A stretch of 64,000 nucleotides of DNA from Streptomyces netropsis (GTDB lineage: Bacteria; Actinomycetota; Actinomycetes; Streptomycetales; Streptomycetaceae). The DNA is taken from contig NZ_JACHJG010000011.1 in NCBI RefSeq assembly GCF_014203545.1, forward strand, positions 205,532 through 269,531. Reading direction: 5' to 3'. The notes under the pieces were generated by a model that was given only the letters and a program-made list of their open reading frames with translations, searched no databases and had not been told where the DNA came from. Position numbers and translations under genes: made by a program. This document shows, piece after piece, positions 26,685-35,405 of the stretch. How positions within the stretch are numbered: position 1 is the first letter of the stretch; the number at the start of each line of letters is the position of its first letter.

Positions 26685-27023
26685 TCAGGAGAGGAAGTCG
26701 ACGCGGTCGATAAGACCTCCGCGCACCCGGTAGGTCACCAGGACGGGGATCGGGTCGTCGGCCAGGCCGTGGGCGAGTTCGTGGTCGACCACCCAGTCGC
26801 CCTCGCTGAGCCGGCCCAGGATCTCCGCCCGGCAGCGGCCTTCGGCGAACTGGGGCGCGTACGAGTCACGCAGAGCGTGACGTCCCTGCAGTCGGCTGCC
26901 GTCACGCCGGCGGACCAGGACGTCCTCGGCATAAGTGGCAACGAAGGCGTCGATGTCGTGGCTGTTGTAGGCGGCGAGCTGCTGCTCGACCACTTCGCGA
27001 GGATCGGTCACGCGTGCGATCAT
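26685..27023 (-). CDS. SnoaL/NTF2-like protein
   Basis: The 112-residue protein has the small cone-shaped NTF2-like pattern: DPREVVEQQLAAYNSHDIDA at the start and strands VLVTYRVRGGLIDRVDFL at the end. Members serve as cyclases, isomerases or binding proteins. The start at 27023 follows CGGGCAGGGC; an upstream in-frame GTG would add eight residues. It is a single gene. Confidence 0.8.
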   Translation of the reverse strand: MIARVTDPREVVEQQLAAYNSHDIDAFVATYAEDVLVRRRDGSRLQGRHALRDSYAPQFAEGRCRAEILGRLSEGDWVVDHELAHGLADDPIPVLVTYRVRGGLIDRVDFLS

Positions 27024-27243
27024 GCCCTGCCCGAACTTCCCTGTCACGCCCGACCGCCGTCTCCGGTGAATCCCCCACGCCCCTGGAGAAGGCCTGCCTG
27101 CAGACCGTTGAGGGTCAGGTCGAGAGCCGCCAGGAATGCCCGAGGGTCAGTCGCCGGCCCCGTCGGACACGCCTCAGCAGGCCCCTCCTTCGACGGCGGG
27201 CGGGTTGGCTGAGCCGGCTCCTTGACTGAAATACACTCTCTCG

Positions 27244-27597
27244 GTGACCGACACCCTGCCGCCGTGCCCCGAGTGCTCCAGCACGTACACCTACGAGATG
27301 GGCGCGCTCCTGGTCTGCCCTGAGTGCGGCCACGAGTGGTCGCTCGCCTCCGCCGAACCCGCGGGCGGCACCGAGGCCGGGGTGATCCGGGATGCCGTCG
27401 GCAACGTACTCGCCGACGGCGACACGGTGACGGTGATCAAGAGCCTGAAGGTCAAGGGCAGCCCGACCGGGATCAAGGCGGGCACCAAGGTGCGCAACAT
27501 CCGCCTCGTGGAGGGTGTGGACGGCCACGACATCGACTGCAAGGTCGACGGGTTCGGTCCCATGCAGCTCAAGTCCAGCGTGGTGAAGAAGGCCTGA
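27244..27597 (+). CDS. Zinc-ribbon protein PhnA/YjdM
   Basis: The 117-residue protein begins with a zinc ribbon made of two CxxC pairs (PPCPECS and LVCPECG) and continues with the YjdM core VGNVLADGDTVTVIKSLKVK, GTKVRNIRLVEG and MQLKSSVVKKA. It matches the family historically named alkylphosphonate utilisation protein PhnA, whose true role is not settled. The start codon is GTG. No phosphonate genes are nearby. Confidence 0.93.
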   Translation: MTDTLPPCPECSSTYTYEMGALLVCPECGHEWSLASAEPAGGTEAGVIRDAVGNVLADGDTVTVIKSLKVKGSPTGIKAGTKVRNIRLVEGVDGHDIDCKVDGFGPMQLKSSVVKKA

Positions 27598-27640
27598 CCC
27601 GGCACATCGGCGTTCCGGAGGGTTCGCCGGGGCGGACCGA

Positions 27641-27678
27641 CGGGCGGGGCCGCAGCCGGAGGGCCGGCCTCCCGCCCG
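27641..27678. terminator. Convergent terminator hairpin
   Basis: Arms CGGGCGGG and CCCGCCCG enclose a 22-base loop between the convergent PhnA-like and VOC genes. Confidence 0.4.
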
Positions 27679-27688
27679 ACCCGTGGGC

Positions 27689-28120
27689 TCAGCGCTCCGA
27701 CAGCTCCGCCGGGGCCTCCTGGACCACCCAGCCGTTGCCGTCCGGGTCCTCGAAGGACATGAACGAGTTCCAGGTCTCGCCCTTGCCGTCCTCCCAGCCC
27801 GTCGCGCCGACGTGGCGGACAGGGGAGACCTCGACACCTCGGCCCACCAGTTCCTCGCGGGCCGCCTCGATGTCCGTGACACAGAGTTGCAGACCCTGCA
27901 GAGTGCCCGGTGCCATCGACTTCATACCGGGCGCCTCGGGCATCCCCTGGAGCATCACGATCGAACAACGCGAGCCGGGCGGGGTCATCTGGATGATGCG
28001 CATACCGGGGGCGACCTCGTCGTCCAGGTCGACCTTGAAGCCGGCCTTGTCGGCGTAGAACTCCTTCGCCCGGTCCATGTCGGTGACAGGGACCGGGACG
28101 ACTTCGAGTGTCCAGTTCAT
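27689..28120 (-). CDS. VOC family protein
   Basis: The 143-residue glyoxalase-like protein opens with LEVVPVPVTDMDRAKEFYAD, has GTLQGLQLCVTDIEAAREEL in the second module and ends SFEDPDGNGWVVQE. The second-module metal ligand position is occupied by the usual Glu. The start at 28120 follows GGAG and fits the family; the frame is open further upstream without family sequence. It converges with the PhnA-like gene. Confidence 0.88.
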   Translation of the reverse strand: MNWTLEVVPVPVTDMDRAKEFYADKAGFKVDLDDEVAPGMRIIQMTPPGSRCSIVMLQGMPEAPGMKSMAPGTLQGLQLCVTDIEAAREELVGRGVEVSPVRHVGATGWEDGKGETWNSFMSFEDPDGNGWVVQEAPAELSER

Positions 28121-28355
28121 GGAGGGTCTCCTCACAACGCAGTGGGTCTGGCCGAGCGGATCGCCCGTGGCGAGGCCGAGGACCGCACGGGACGCGACCG
28201 CGAACACCAGGGCGGGTCCACCGTCACCCACGAAGAAGCCGCCGCGCACGTCGAAACGCCCGACCCGTCACGAACTCGTCCGTGTGCCTGCCGGCCAGGC
28301 CGTGCGGCCGCGTGCATCGCCTCTTCCGAACGGAACGCGACGGCGTCGCCCGCGC

Positions 28356-29069
28356 CTACCCCTGGCCGCTGCTCACCTCGACCAGACCCGTCTCGTACGC
28401 GGCGATCACCGCCTGGGCCCGGTCACGGGCGCCGAGCTTCCCGAAGACGCTGGTGATGTGGTTCTTCACGGTCGACACGCTGATGTCCATCGCCCCCGCG
28501 ATCTCCGCGTTGTCGAGCCCCGTGGCCATCAGCCGCCACACCTCCAGCTCGCGCGGTGTGAGTTCGCCCGCGCTCACGACGGGCGGCTTCGGGCGGTGCG
28601 GGGCCCTGACGTAGGTGGAGATCAGCCGGGTCAGCAGCCGAGGCGCGACCGCGGCCTCCCCGGTGTGCACCACCCGGACCGCCGCGACCAGCTCTTCCGG
28701 CGAGATGTCCTTGGGCAGGAACCCGTAGGCGCCCGCGCGCAGCGCGGCCACCACGTACTCGTCCATGTCGAAGGTGCTCAGCGCCAGAACCCGGCACCCG
28801 GGCAGCTCCCGCGCCAGCTGACCCGTCGCGGCGACCCCGTCCAGCACCGGCATCCGGATGTCCATCACCACGACGTCGGGCCGCAGCCGGTGCGCGAGGG
28901 TCACCGCCTCCGCGCCGTCCCCCGCCTCGCCCACGACCTCGAAGGCCGGGTCGGGCCCGAGGATCAGCGCCAGGCCGCGCCGCACCAGCGGCTGGTCGTC
29001 CGCGATCAGCACCCTGATCGTCCGCCCGCCCATCGCGTCCCCCATCGCGTTCCCCGTCACTTCGCTCAT
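28356..29069 (-). CDS. NarL/LuxR-type response regulator
   Basis: The 237-residue protein has the receiver acidic pair ADDQ near residue 23, phosphoacceptor Asp70 (VVVMDIRMPV), and a C-terminal LuxR helix-turn-helix (LTPRELEVWRLMATGLDNAE). Its ATG overlaps the stop of the kinase gene by 4 bases. It is read from the same transcript as the kinase and is divergent from the MMPL transporter, its likely target. Confidence 0.93.
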   Translation of the reverse strand: MSEVTGNAMGDAMGGRTIRVLIADDQPLVRRGLALILGPDPAFEVVGEAGDGAEAVTLAHRLRPDVVVMDIRMPVLDGVAATGQLARELPGCRVLALSTFDMDEYVVAALRAGAYGFLPKDISPEELVAAVRVVHTGEAAVAPRLLTRLISTYVRAPHRPKPPVVSAGELTPRELEVWRLMATGLDNAEIAGAMDISVSTVKNHITSVFGKLGARDRAQAVIAAYETGLVEVSSGQG

Positions 29070-30253
29070 CGCAGTGCCCCCTCATCTGCCTTCAGCGGCA
29101 GCCGGGCCGACACCAGGAACCCGCCCTCGTCCAACGGCCCCGTCTCCAGCGTCCCGCCGTGCAGCACGACCCGCTCCCGCATCCCGACCAGGCCGTAACC
29201 GGAACCCGACCCGAATCCCGAATCCGCACCCGCGCCGTCGTCCGTCACCTCCACCGCCACCTCGTCCGGCCCGTACGTCAGGCGTACGGACGCCCGCGCC
29301 CCGCCCGCGTACTTACGCGCGTTCGTCAGCGCCTCCTGGACGATCCGGAACACGGTCAAGCCCACGCTCGACGGCAGCGGACGCTCCTCGCCCCGCACGT
29401 CGAGTGCGGTGGGCAACCCGGCCCGGCACGACTCGGCGACGATCCGCTCCAGGTCCCCGACCCCGGGCTGCGGGGCGGTCGGCTCCTCCTCCACCTCGTC
29501 CCCGGCCCGCAGCACGTCCAGCAGTTGCCGCATCTCCCGCAGCGCCATCCGCCCGGACCCCTCCAGGGTGACCAGCGCCTCCCTGGCCACCTCCGGGTCA
29601 CGGGCGAGGTTGGCCCGGGCACCCCCGGCCATCAACTGCATGGTGGTGATGTGGTGCGCCACGATGTCGTGCAACTCCCGTGCGATGCGCCGCCGTTCGT
29701 CGGCCACCGCGCGGTCGGCGAGCAGCCGGCGGTTGGCCTCGATCTCCCGGTGCCAGCGGTTCATCACGATCGCGGCGATGGCGACGAGCACCCCGGCGGA
29801 CCCGTTGCCTGCCAGGTCCACGATCCTCGGCCGGGGCCACGACGTCTGCCCCACCAGCGGCATCGTCACGGCGACGAGCGTCGCCGACACCGCCACGGCC
29901 GCGCCCTTGGACCGTATGACCGTGTAGAGCGCGACCACGACCGTGGCGTTGAAGTGCTGCTCCACGGGCACGCTCAGATTCAGCACCAGGCCGAGCAGCA
30001 GGACGGCCGCGAGCGTCAGCACCGGGGCCCGGCGGCGGGCCAGCAGGGGCAGCGCGGACACCACCAGCAGCACGCAGCCGACTGCCGGGACGGAGCCCCG
30101 CTCGACCTGGCTGGTGAGGGTGAAGCCGATCAGGTCCACGGCCGCCGCCCCCACCGCGACCAAGGCGTCGTTGCGTGTCCACGGCAGCGCGTCGCCGCCC
30201 GACAGTGCCCCGGGTATCCCGGGTGTCCCGGAAACAGGGCGCGTCGTCGACAT
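29066..30253 (-). CDS. Sensor histidine kinase, NarL/DesK type
   Basis: The 395-residue protein has four to five membrane helices (about residues 30-165), a HisKA_3 helix with His195 in RIARELHDIVAHH, and an HATPase_c domain (VFRIVQEALTNARKYAGG, VTDDGAGADSG, LVGMRERVVLHGG). The start at 30253 has GGGAGGA 6 bases upstream. It pairs with the overlapping response regulator gene. The divergent gene at 30522 encodes an MMPL transporter, so the pair may respond to membrane stress or a lipophilic compound. Confidence 0.93.
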   Translation of the reverse strand: MSTTRPVSGTPGIPGALSGGDALPWTRNDALVAVGAAAVDLIGFTLTSQVERGSVPAVGCVLLVVSALPLLARRRAPVLTLAAVLLLGLVLNLSVPVEQHFNATVVVALYTVIRSKGAAVAVSATLVAVTMPLVGQTSWPRPRIVDLAGNGSAGVLVAIAAIVMNRWHREIEANRRLLADRAVADERRRIARELHDIVAHHITTMQLMAGGARANLARDPEVAREALVTLEGSGRMALREMRQLLDVLRAGDEVEEEPTAPQPGVGDLERIVAESCRAGLPTALDVRGEERPLPSSVGLTVFRIVQEALTNARKYAGGARASVRLTYGPDEVAVEVTDDGAGADSGFGSGSGYGLVGMRERVVLHGGTLETGPLDEGGFLVSARLPLKADEGALR

Positions 30254-30521
30254 GATGGTTCCTCCCCCCAGCCGCCCCGCCGACCGGTGCCGGTGCGCCA
30301 CGACTGTCATCTCTTGATCCATTCTGGCACCGGTCCCCGGCCCCGACCCGGGCCCCTGAGCCGATCCCCGAACCAGGACCACGGTCCTGGTCAGCGGCTC
30401 CTCCCGGCCCCCGCTCCCAGGCCCTTTCTCGTCCGGCACTCGGACGATTCGCACGTCCGGCGCTGATGAGCTGGACACCGGCCGGGAGAACCCGGCGCTC
30501 CACCCACTGCCGGAGGACGAC

Positions 30522-32741
30522 GTGATCCGCGCCCTGACCGGGTTCTCCACCCGCAACCCATGGAAGGTCATCGCCCTCTGGGCGGTGCTGGGCATCTTCC
30601 TGACCATGCTCAGCCAGGCGCTGATCTACCGCGTCACCCAGACCCAGAGCGGTGACTTCCTGCCCGCGAAGTACGACTCGGCCGCCGCGCTGAAGATCGC
30701 CGAGGAGCGGTTCGGGGTGAAGCCCGACGCCAACGCCGTGACCGTGCTCGTCGCCCGCGCCGACGGCAAGCCCCTCACCGGCCCCGACCACCACCGCGTC
30801 GTCGCCGTCGCCGAGCAACTGGGCCACCGGCGCGTCCAGATGCCCGAGCCCAAGGAGGACGACGACCCCGCCTTCCTGCGCCGGGACCACTCCCAGACGC
30901 CCAAGGTCAGCCCCGCCATGGTCGCGCCCGATCGCAGCTTCGAGCTGCTCTCCGTACAGCTGACCGGCAACTCCACGGACCCCGCACTGCACGACCTCTA
31001 CCGTGCCTTCCGCGACCAGGCGAAGGACGCGTTCGCCGGGGCCGGGATGCGCACCGGCTTCACCGGGGGACTGGCCGACCTCGTCGACACCGCGGAAGCC
31101 GAGGAGACCACCCAGATGGTCGTCGGCATCCTGATGGTCGGTCTCATCGTGCTGATCAACATCCTGGTGTTCCGCAGCGCGCTGGCCGCCTTCGTGCCGC
31201 TGTTCGCCGTCGTCATCATCGGCGGCGCGGCCGCTGGCGTGGTCGTCGGCACGGCGATGCTCACCGGCATCAAGCTCGACACCTCCACCCCGAGCATGAT
31301 CAGCGTCGTGCTGATCGGCATCGGCGTCGACTACTTCCTCTTCCTCCTCTTCCGCTTCCGCGAACAACTGCGGGCCCGCCCCGACCTGCCCCCACGCGTC
31401 GTGTCGGCCGAAGTCAGCGCACGGGTCGGCACCGCGATCACCTCGGCCGCCCTCACCATCGTGGCCGCCTTCGCCACCCTCGGCGTCGCGACCTTCGGAC
31501 AGTTCCGCGTGCTCGGCCCCGCCATCGCCGTCTCGGTACTCGTCATGCTGCTCGCCAGCCTGACCCTGATGCCCGCGCTGCTCGCGGTCACCGGACGCAA
31601 GATGTTCTGGCCCTCCCGCTCCCTCAAGCGCGAGCCCCGCCCCGGCACGGCCGCGCGCGTCGGCGACCTGGTCGCCCGCCGCCCGTTCACCCTCGTACTG
31701 GCCTCCGTCGCCCTGCTCGGCGCGCTGGCGGCCGGACTGGTCGGCATCCGGATGGACTTCGGCCAGACCGCCGGAACCCACGACACCCCGGCAGCCGCCA
31801 CCTCCGCCGAGATCTCCCGCGCCCTGCCCGCCGGAGTGTCCGACCCGGCCACCGTCTACGTCACCGCCAAGGACGGCCGTACCCTCACCGTCGCAGGACT
31901 CGACGCCCTGCCCAAGGCCCTCGCCGAGGTCCAGGGCGTCGGCACGGTCGGCAAGACCACCCTCAACAACGACCGCACCGCCGCCCGCATCGACCTCTAC
32001 CTCACCGCCGACACCCAGAGCCAGCAGGCCCGCGACCTCGTCTCGGGCCCCGTCCGTGACACCGTCGCCCGCCACACCCCGACCGGCGCGGAAGCCCACG
32101 TCGGCGGCACGGCCGCGATCTTCGCGGACATCTCCACCGCCGTCGACCACGATTTGAAGATCGTGTTCCCGGTCGCCGCCGTGCTGATCTCCCTCATCCT
32201 GCTCGTCCTGCTGCGCAGCCTGCTCGCCCCGGCCGTCCTCATGATCGCCGTCGGCCTCGGCTTCGCCGCCACCCTCGGCGCCTCCGCCCTCTTCTTCCAG
32301 CACATCCTGGACAAGCCGGGCGTCAACTTCGTCCTGCCGCTGGTGCTGTTCCTCTTCGTCGTCGCCCTCGGCACCGACTACAACATCCTGATCAGCGACC
32401 GCATCCGCGAGGAGATGGAACGCCCGGGGCCGGCCCGCGCCGCCGTCGCCCGCGCCGTGCGCCACACCGCACCGGCCATCGCCACGGCGGGCGTCGTCCT
32501 CGCCGCGTCCTTCGGCAGCCTCGCCGTCAACGCGGCCCCCTCCACCCAGCAGATCGGCTTCGCGACGGCGCTCGGCATCATGCTCTCCGCCTTCGTCCTT
32601 TCCATCGTGCTGGTGCCCGCGCTCGCCGCGATCCTCGGCCGGGGCACGTGGTGGCCGGTCCGCCCGGGCCGCGACCGGGGCCGCCACCACGCCGGATCCC
32701 CGGAGGCCCAGCCGCACCGCGAGCACGTCACCGTCCACTGA
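30522..32741 (+). CDS. MMPL family RND transporter
   Basis: The 739-residue protein has the duplicated MMPL/RND layout. Each half has one helix, an external domain and five clustered helices. The charged transport motif occurs in both halves (VVLIGIGVDYFLFLLFRFRE and FVVALGTDYNILISDRIREE). Such pumps use the proton gradient to export lipids or hydrophobic drugs. The GTG at 30522 has GGAGGACGAC upstream. It is divergent from the two-component system at 28356-30253. Confidence 0.93.
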   Translation: MIRALTGFSTRNPWKVIALWAVLGIFLTMLSQALIYRVTQTQSGDFLPAKYDSAAALKIAEERFGVKPDANAVTVLVARADGKPLTGPDHHRVVAVAEQLGHRRVQMPEPKEDDDPAFLRRDHSQTPKVSPAMVAPDRSFELLSVQLTGNSTDPALHDLYRAFRDQAKDAFAGAGMRTGFTGGLADLVDTAEAEETTQMVVGILMVGLIVLINILVFRSALAAFVPLFAVVIIGGAAAGVVVGTAMLTGIKLDTSTPSMISVVLIGIGVDYFLFLLFRFREQLRARPDLPPRVVSAEVSARVGTAITSAALTIVAAFATLGVATFGQFRVLGPAIAVSVLVMLLASLTLMPALLAVTGRKMFWPSRSLKREPRPGTAARVGDLVARRPFTLVLASVALLGALAAGLVGIRMDFGQTAGTHDTPAAATSAEISRALPAGVSDPATVYVTAKDGRTLTVAGLDALPKALAEVQGVGTVGKTTLNNDRTAARIDLYLTADTQSQQARDLVSGPVRDTVARHTPTGAEAHVGGTAAIFADISTAVDHDLKIVFPVAAVLISLILLVLLRSLLAPAVLMIAVGLGFAATLGASALFFQHILDKPGVNFVLPLVLFLFVVALGTDYNILISDRIREEMERPGPARAAVARAVRHTAPAIATAGVVLAASFGSLAVNAAPSTQQIGFATALGIMLSAFVLSIVLVPALAAILGRGTWWPVRPGRDRGRHHAGSPEAQPHREHVTVH

Positions 32742-32805
32742 CGGGCCCGGCTCGATCACCAGCCTGACGTGCTGGAAGGAGAAGCCCCTGGTCTAGCCTC
32801 TGTGC

Positions 32806-33222
32806 ATGCGCATCGACGAGATCTCCACCTGGCTCGACGAGCATGACGCGAGCGCGGGACCGGGGGCTCTCTCAGCCGAGTTCGATGCGTACCTCTGCTC
32901 GCTCGCGTGGGCAGGGTGCGGCATCGACTGGCGGGAACTCCCGCACCGCTCGCTCGTACTGGACGGTGTCTCGGACGACGAGGCAGTGGCGTGGGCCCGC
33001 CGGACAGCCATGGCCCGGCACGACCACGTGCTGCTGATCGACTCGGCTTCCGAGCCGGGAGTGATATGCCGGTTCGAGGACGCCATCAGGGACTTCGAGC
33101 TGCTCTCGGGCCGCCCGGAGCTGTACATGTGCGGTGTCGACCTCGTGGGCGGCGAAGTGAGACCGGCCTTCGACCGCTTCATCGAGCGACGGTCCTTCAT
33201 GACTCTCAACGCCCGCGTCTGA
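32806..33222 (+). CDS. Hypothetical protein
   Basis: The 138-residue acidic soluble protein starts at an ATG and has good G/C third positions. The segment SLAWAGCGIDWRELPHRSL and the later IEPGVICRF-like strand suggest a small alpha/beta fold, but I do not recognise a family. It follows the MMPL gene by 64 bp on the same strand and could be read through from it. Confidence 0.6.
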   Translation: MRIDEISTWLDEHDASAGPGALSAEFDAYLCSLAWAGCGIDWRELPHRSLVLDGVSDDEAVAWARRTAMARHDHVLLIDSASEPGVICRFEDAIRDFELLSGRPELYMCGVDLVGGEVRPAFDRFIERRSFMTLNARV

Positions 33223-33429
33223 GCTGCCGCTGAGGCGTAGGGGTCCCTGCCGGAGCACCGCCGGGTCCGGGGGACCGGGTCGTCGCTGCCTGTGGACGGC
33301 CGAGCAGCGCGGGCATCTGCTGCCCGCGCTGCCGGTGGCCTACGTCGTTCCCGGCCCGGTGTCGTGCTCTCCGGCACCGTATCCGGAGGTGGTGCGGCGA
33401 CTCGTCGAGGGCCTGCGCGGTGCCGGGAT

Positions 33430-33454
33430 GCCGGGCCCCGTGTCGGGGCCCGGC
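33430..33454. terminator. Terminator hairpin
   Basis: Perfect 10-bp arms (GCCGGGCCCC and GGGGCCCGGC) with a 5-base loop lie between the ends of the hypothetical gene and the TauD-like gene, so it may serve both. Confidence 0.65.
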
Positions 33455-33491
33455 GCGGTCTTCACGGCCTCCGGCCCGGGCCGGGGCTGTT

Positions 33492-34358
33492 TCAGAGCGT
33501 CAGGAACGGCTTCTCGCCCGCGATGTTCATGCGGTGCATCAGCCGCTCGTGCGGGAAGTAGTCCGCCACCGCGAGGTGCTGGGTGCAGCGGTTGTCCCAG
33601 ACGAGGAGGTCACCGGTGCTCCAGGCGTGGCGGTAGATCAGCTCGTTGGTCTCGATGTGCCGGTAGAGGAACTCCAGGATCGCCCGGCTCTCGGTCTCGC
33701 TGAGCCCGTTGATACGGGTCACGTACGGGGACGAGATGTACAGGGCCTTCCGGCCGGTCACCGGGTGCGTACGCACCAAGGGGTGCTCCACCGGCTCCTG
33801 GTCGGCGAACTGCTCGTCCGGGTCGATTCCCTTCTTCTTCAGCGACCGCTGGAGGTTGCCGTAGTCCGCGCCGAACGCCTTGCGCACGTCGTGCACCGCG
33901 GTGAGCTTGAGCAGCATCTCCCGCATGGGCTCGGAGAGCGTCTCGAAGGCGAGGTACATGTTGGAGTACAGCGTGTCGCCGCCGACCCTGGGCGTGGTCC
34001 TGGCGTGCAGCACGGTGCCGAGCGGGGGCTCGGCCCATCCGCTGTTGTCGGTGTGCCAGGAGTTCAGGCCCGGCGGCTTCTGCTCGTTGTTGTGGAGCAC
34101 CATGCACTCGGGGTGCCCCTCCACCGTCATGGGCAGCAGGTGGTCGTGCGTCAGGAGCCGGCCGAACCGCCCGGCGAATCGTTTCTGCTGCTCGACGCTG
34201 AGGTCCTGGCCGGGGAAGACCAGCACGTTGTACTGGTGGAAGGCGTCGTGGACGGCCGTCCACACCTCGTCGGTGAGTTCCTGCGACAGGTCGATGTCGA
34301 GGACCCGGGCCCCGAGGGCGGGGCTGACCGATTCGATGGTGGGCAGGGACGTACTCAT
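33492..34358 (-). CDS. TauD/TfdA family Fe(II)/2-oxoglutarate dioxygenase
   Basis: The 288-residue enzyme shows the full facial triad and cosubstrate residue: His102 and Asp104 in SWHTDNS, His261 in CTQHLAVADY, and a 2-oxoglutarate-binding Arg (272 or 276) in HERLMHRMNI. It should hydroxylate or otherwise oxidise a small substrate using Fe(II), O2 and 2-oxoglutarate. It is the last gene of a three-gene operon, 18 bp after the PLP enzyme, so the PLP enzyme's product or a related amino acid is a plausible substrate. Confidence 0.93.
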   Translation of the reverse strand: MSTSLPTIESVSPALGARVLDIDLSQELTDEVWTAVHDAFHQYNVLVFPGQDLSVEQQKRFAGRFGRLLTHDHLLPMTVEGHPECMVLHNNEQKPPGLNSWHTDNSGWAEPPLGTVLHARTTPRVGGDTLYSNMYLAFETLSEPMREMLLKLTAVHDVRKAFGADYGNLQRSLKKKGIDPDEQFADQEPVEHPLVRTHPVTGRKALYISSPYVTRINGLSETESRAILEFLYRHIETNELIYRHAWSTGDLLVWDNRCTQHLAVADYFPHERLMHRMNIAGEKPFLTL

Positions 34359-34376
34359 GCTTCTCCTTGTGGGGAA

Positions 34377-35405
34377 TTAGGAATGCTGTCCTGCGGGTGT
34401 GGCCAGGGACGCGGTGGTGGCCAGAATGCGTACGAGGACATCCGGGTCGATCACGCCGCCGCTGACGATCGCGCACGGCCGGCGCCAGCCGTGGGTGCCG
34501 GAGTGCTTGATCGCGGCGGCGTACGCGGCCGCGCCGGCGCCCTCGCAGACGATCTTGTCGGTGAACGCCAGCGACGCCAGCGCACCCGCGATCTCCTCCG
34601 GGGTCACGGTGAAGACCCCGGCCAGCTTGTCCTTGAGCCGCTGGAACTGTGCGGGGAGGACGAAGCTGGCGCCGATGCCGTCGACGAAGGACTTCTCGTA
34701 CGGCACGTCCGTGGGGCGGCCCGCCCGCATGGAGGCGGTCAGCGGCGCGCCCGTGCTGACCTCCACGGCGTACACCGGTATGTCCCTGCCCGACGCGCGC
34801 AGCAGCGAGGTGATGCTGTAGGCGAGGTGTCCGCCGCCGTAGGGGACGAGCACAGCATCGACGTCGGGCAGGTCTTCCAGGATCTCCAGCCCGATCGTGG
34901 CGCAGCCCAGCGCGACGTAGGGGTTGCTCTCGGACGCCAGGAAGAATCCGGGGAGTTCGGGGTAGCGCGAGGTGGTCATCGTCTGCCGCCAGGTGGCGTA
35001 CGGGACCTCGCTGATCTGTGCCATCGGGTTGTAGCGCGTGATCTGGTCCCGCTTGGCGCGCGGGATCCCCTCGGGCACCACGACCGAGTAGGCGAGGTCC
35101 AGTTCGGCGGTCGCGTGGGCGAGGCCCTGTGCGAAGTTGCCGGAACTGCAGGTCACCACTCCGTGCCGGGTGATGTGGCGCCAGGTGTCCGGCTCGAACC
35201 GACGGTATCCGTGCAGCGCGCTGAGCGCGCCACGGATCTTGAAGGAGTCGGTGAGCTGGAGGTTCTCGCACTTGATGTACACATCGGCCGGGCTCTGCGC
35301 CTTGGAGCGCAGCAGCGGCGTGTGCCGCATGTACGGGCGGATGAGCCGGTGCATGCGCTCCACGGCCGTGGGCGACACGGCGTGTACGTCCTGGGAGGTC
35401 AGCAC
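34377..35405 (-). CDS. PLP-dependent threonine/serine dehydratase-like enzyme
   Basis: The 342-residue protein is a fold-type II PLP enzyme: Lys56 in SFKIRGA forms the Schiff base, SSGNFAQG (residues 87-94) contacts the cofactor, and VPYGGGHLA (188-195) is the phosphate loop. The loop reads GGGH where dehydratases normally have four glycines, and the late ring-nitrogen motif is SGGVID. It could deaminate a hydroxyamino acid or do beta-replacement. It overlaps the upstream GNAT gene by 7 bases. Confidence 0.9.
   Translation of the reverse strand: MLTSQDVHAVSPTAVERMHRLIRPYMRHTPLLRSKAQSPADVYIKCENLQLTDSFKIRGALSALHGYRRFEPDTWRHITRHGVVTCSSGNFAQGLAHATAELDLAYSVVVPEGIPRAKRDQITRYNPMAQISEVPYATWRQTMTTSRYPELPGFFLASESNPYVALGCATIGLEILEDLPDVDAVLVPYGGGHLAYSITSLLRASGRDIPVYAVEVSTGAPLTASMRAGRPTDVPYEKSFVDGIGASFVLPAQFQRLKDKLAGVFTVTPEEIAGALASLAFTDKIVCEGAGAAAYAAAIKHSGTHGWRRPCAIVSGGVIDPDVLVRILATTASLATPAGQHS

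Noticed and set aside
29598..32759. A 1053-codon open frame on the minus strand opposite the MMPL gene
   Set aside because: It mirrors the codon bias of the MMPL and kinase genes and its translation is low-complexity Gly/Asp/Glu/Arg-rich sequence with no domain.
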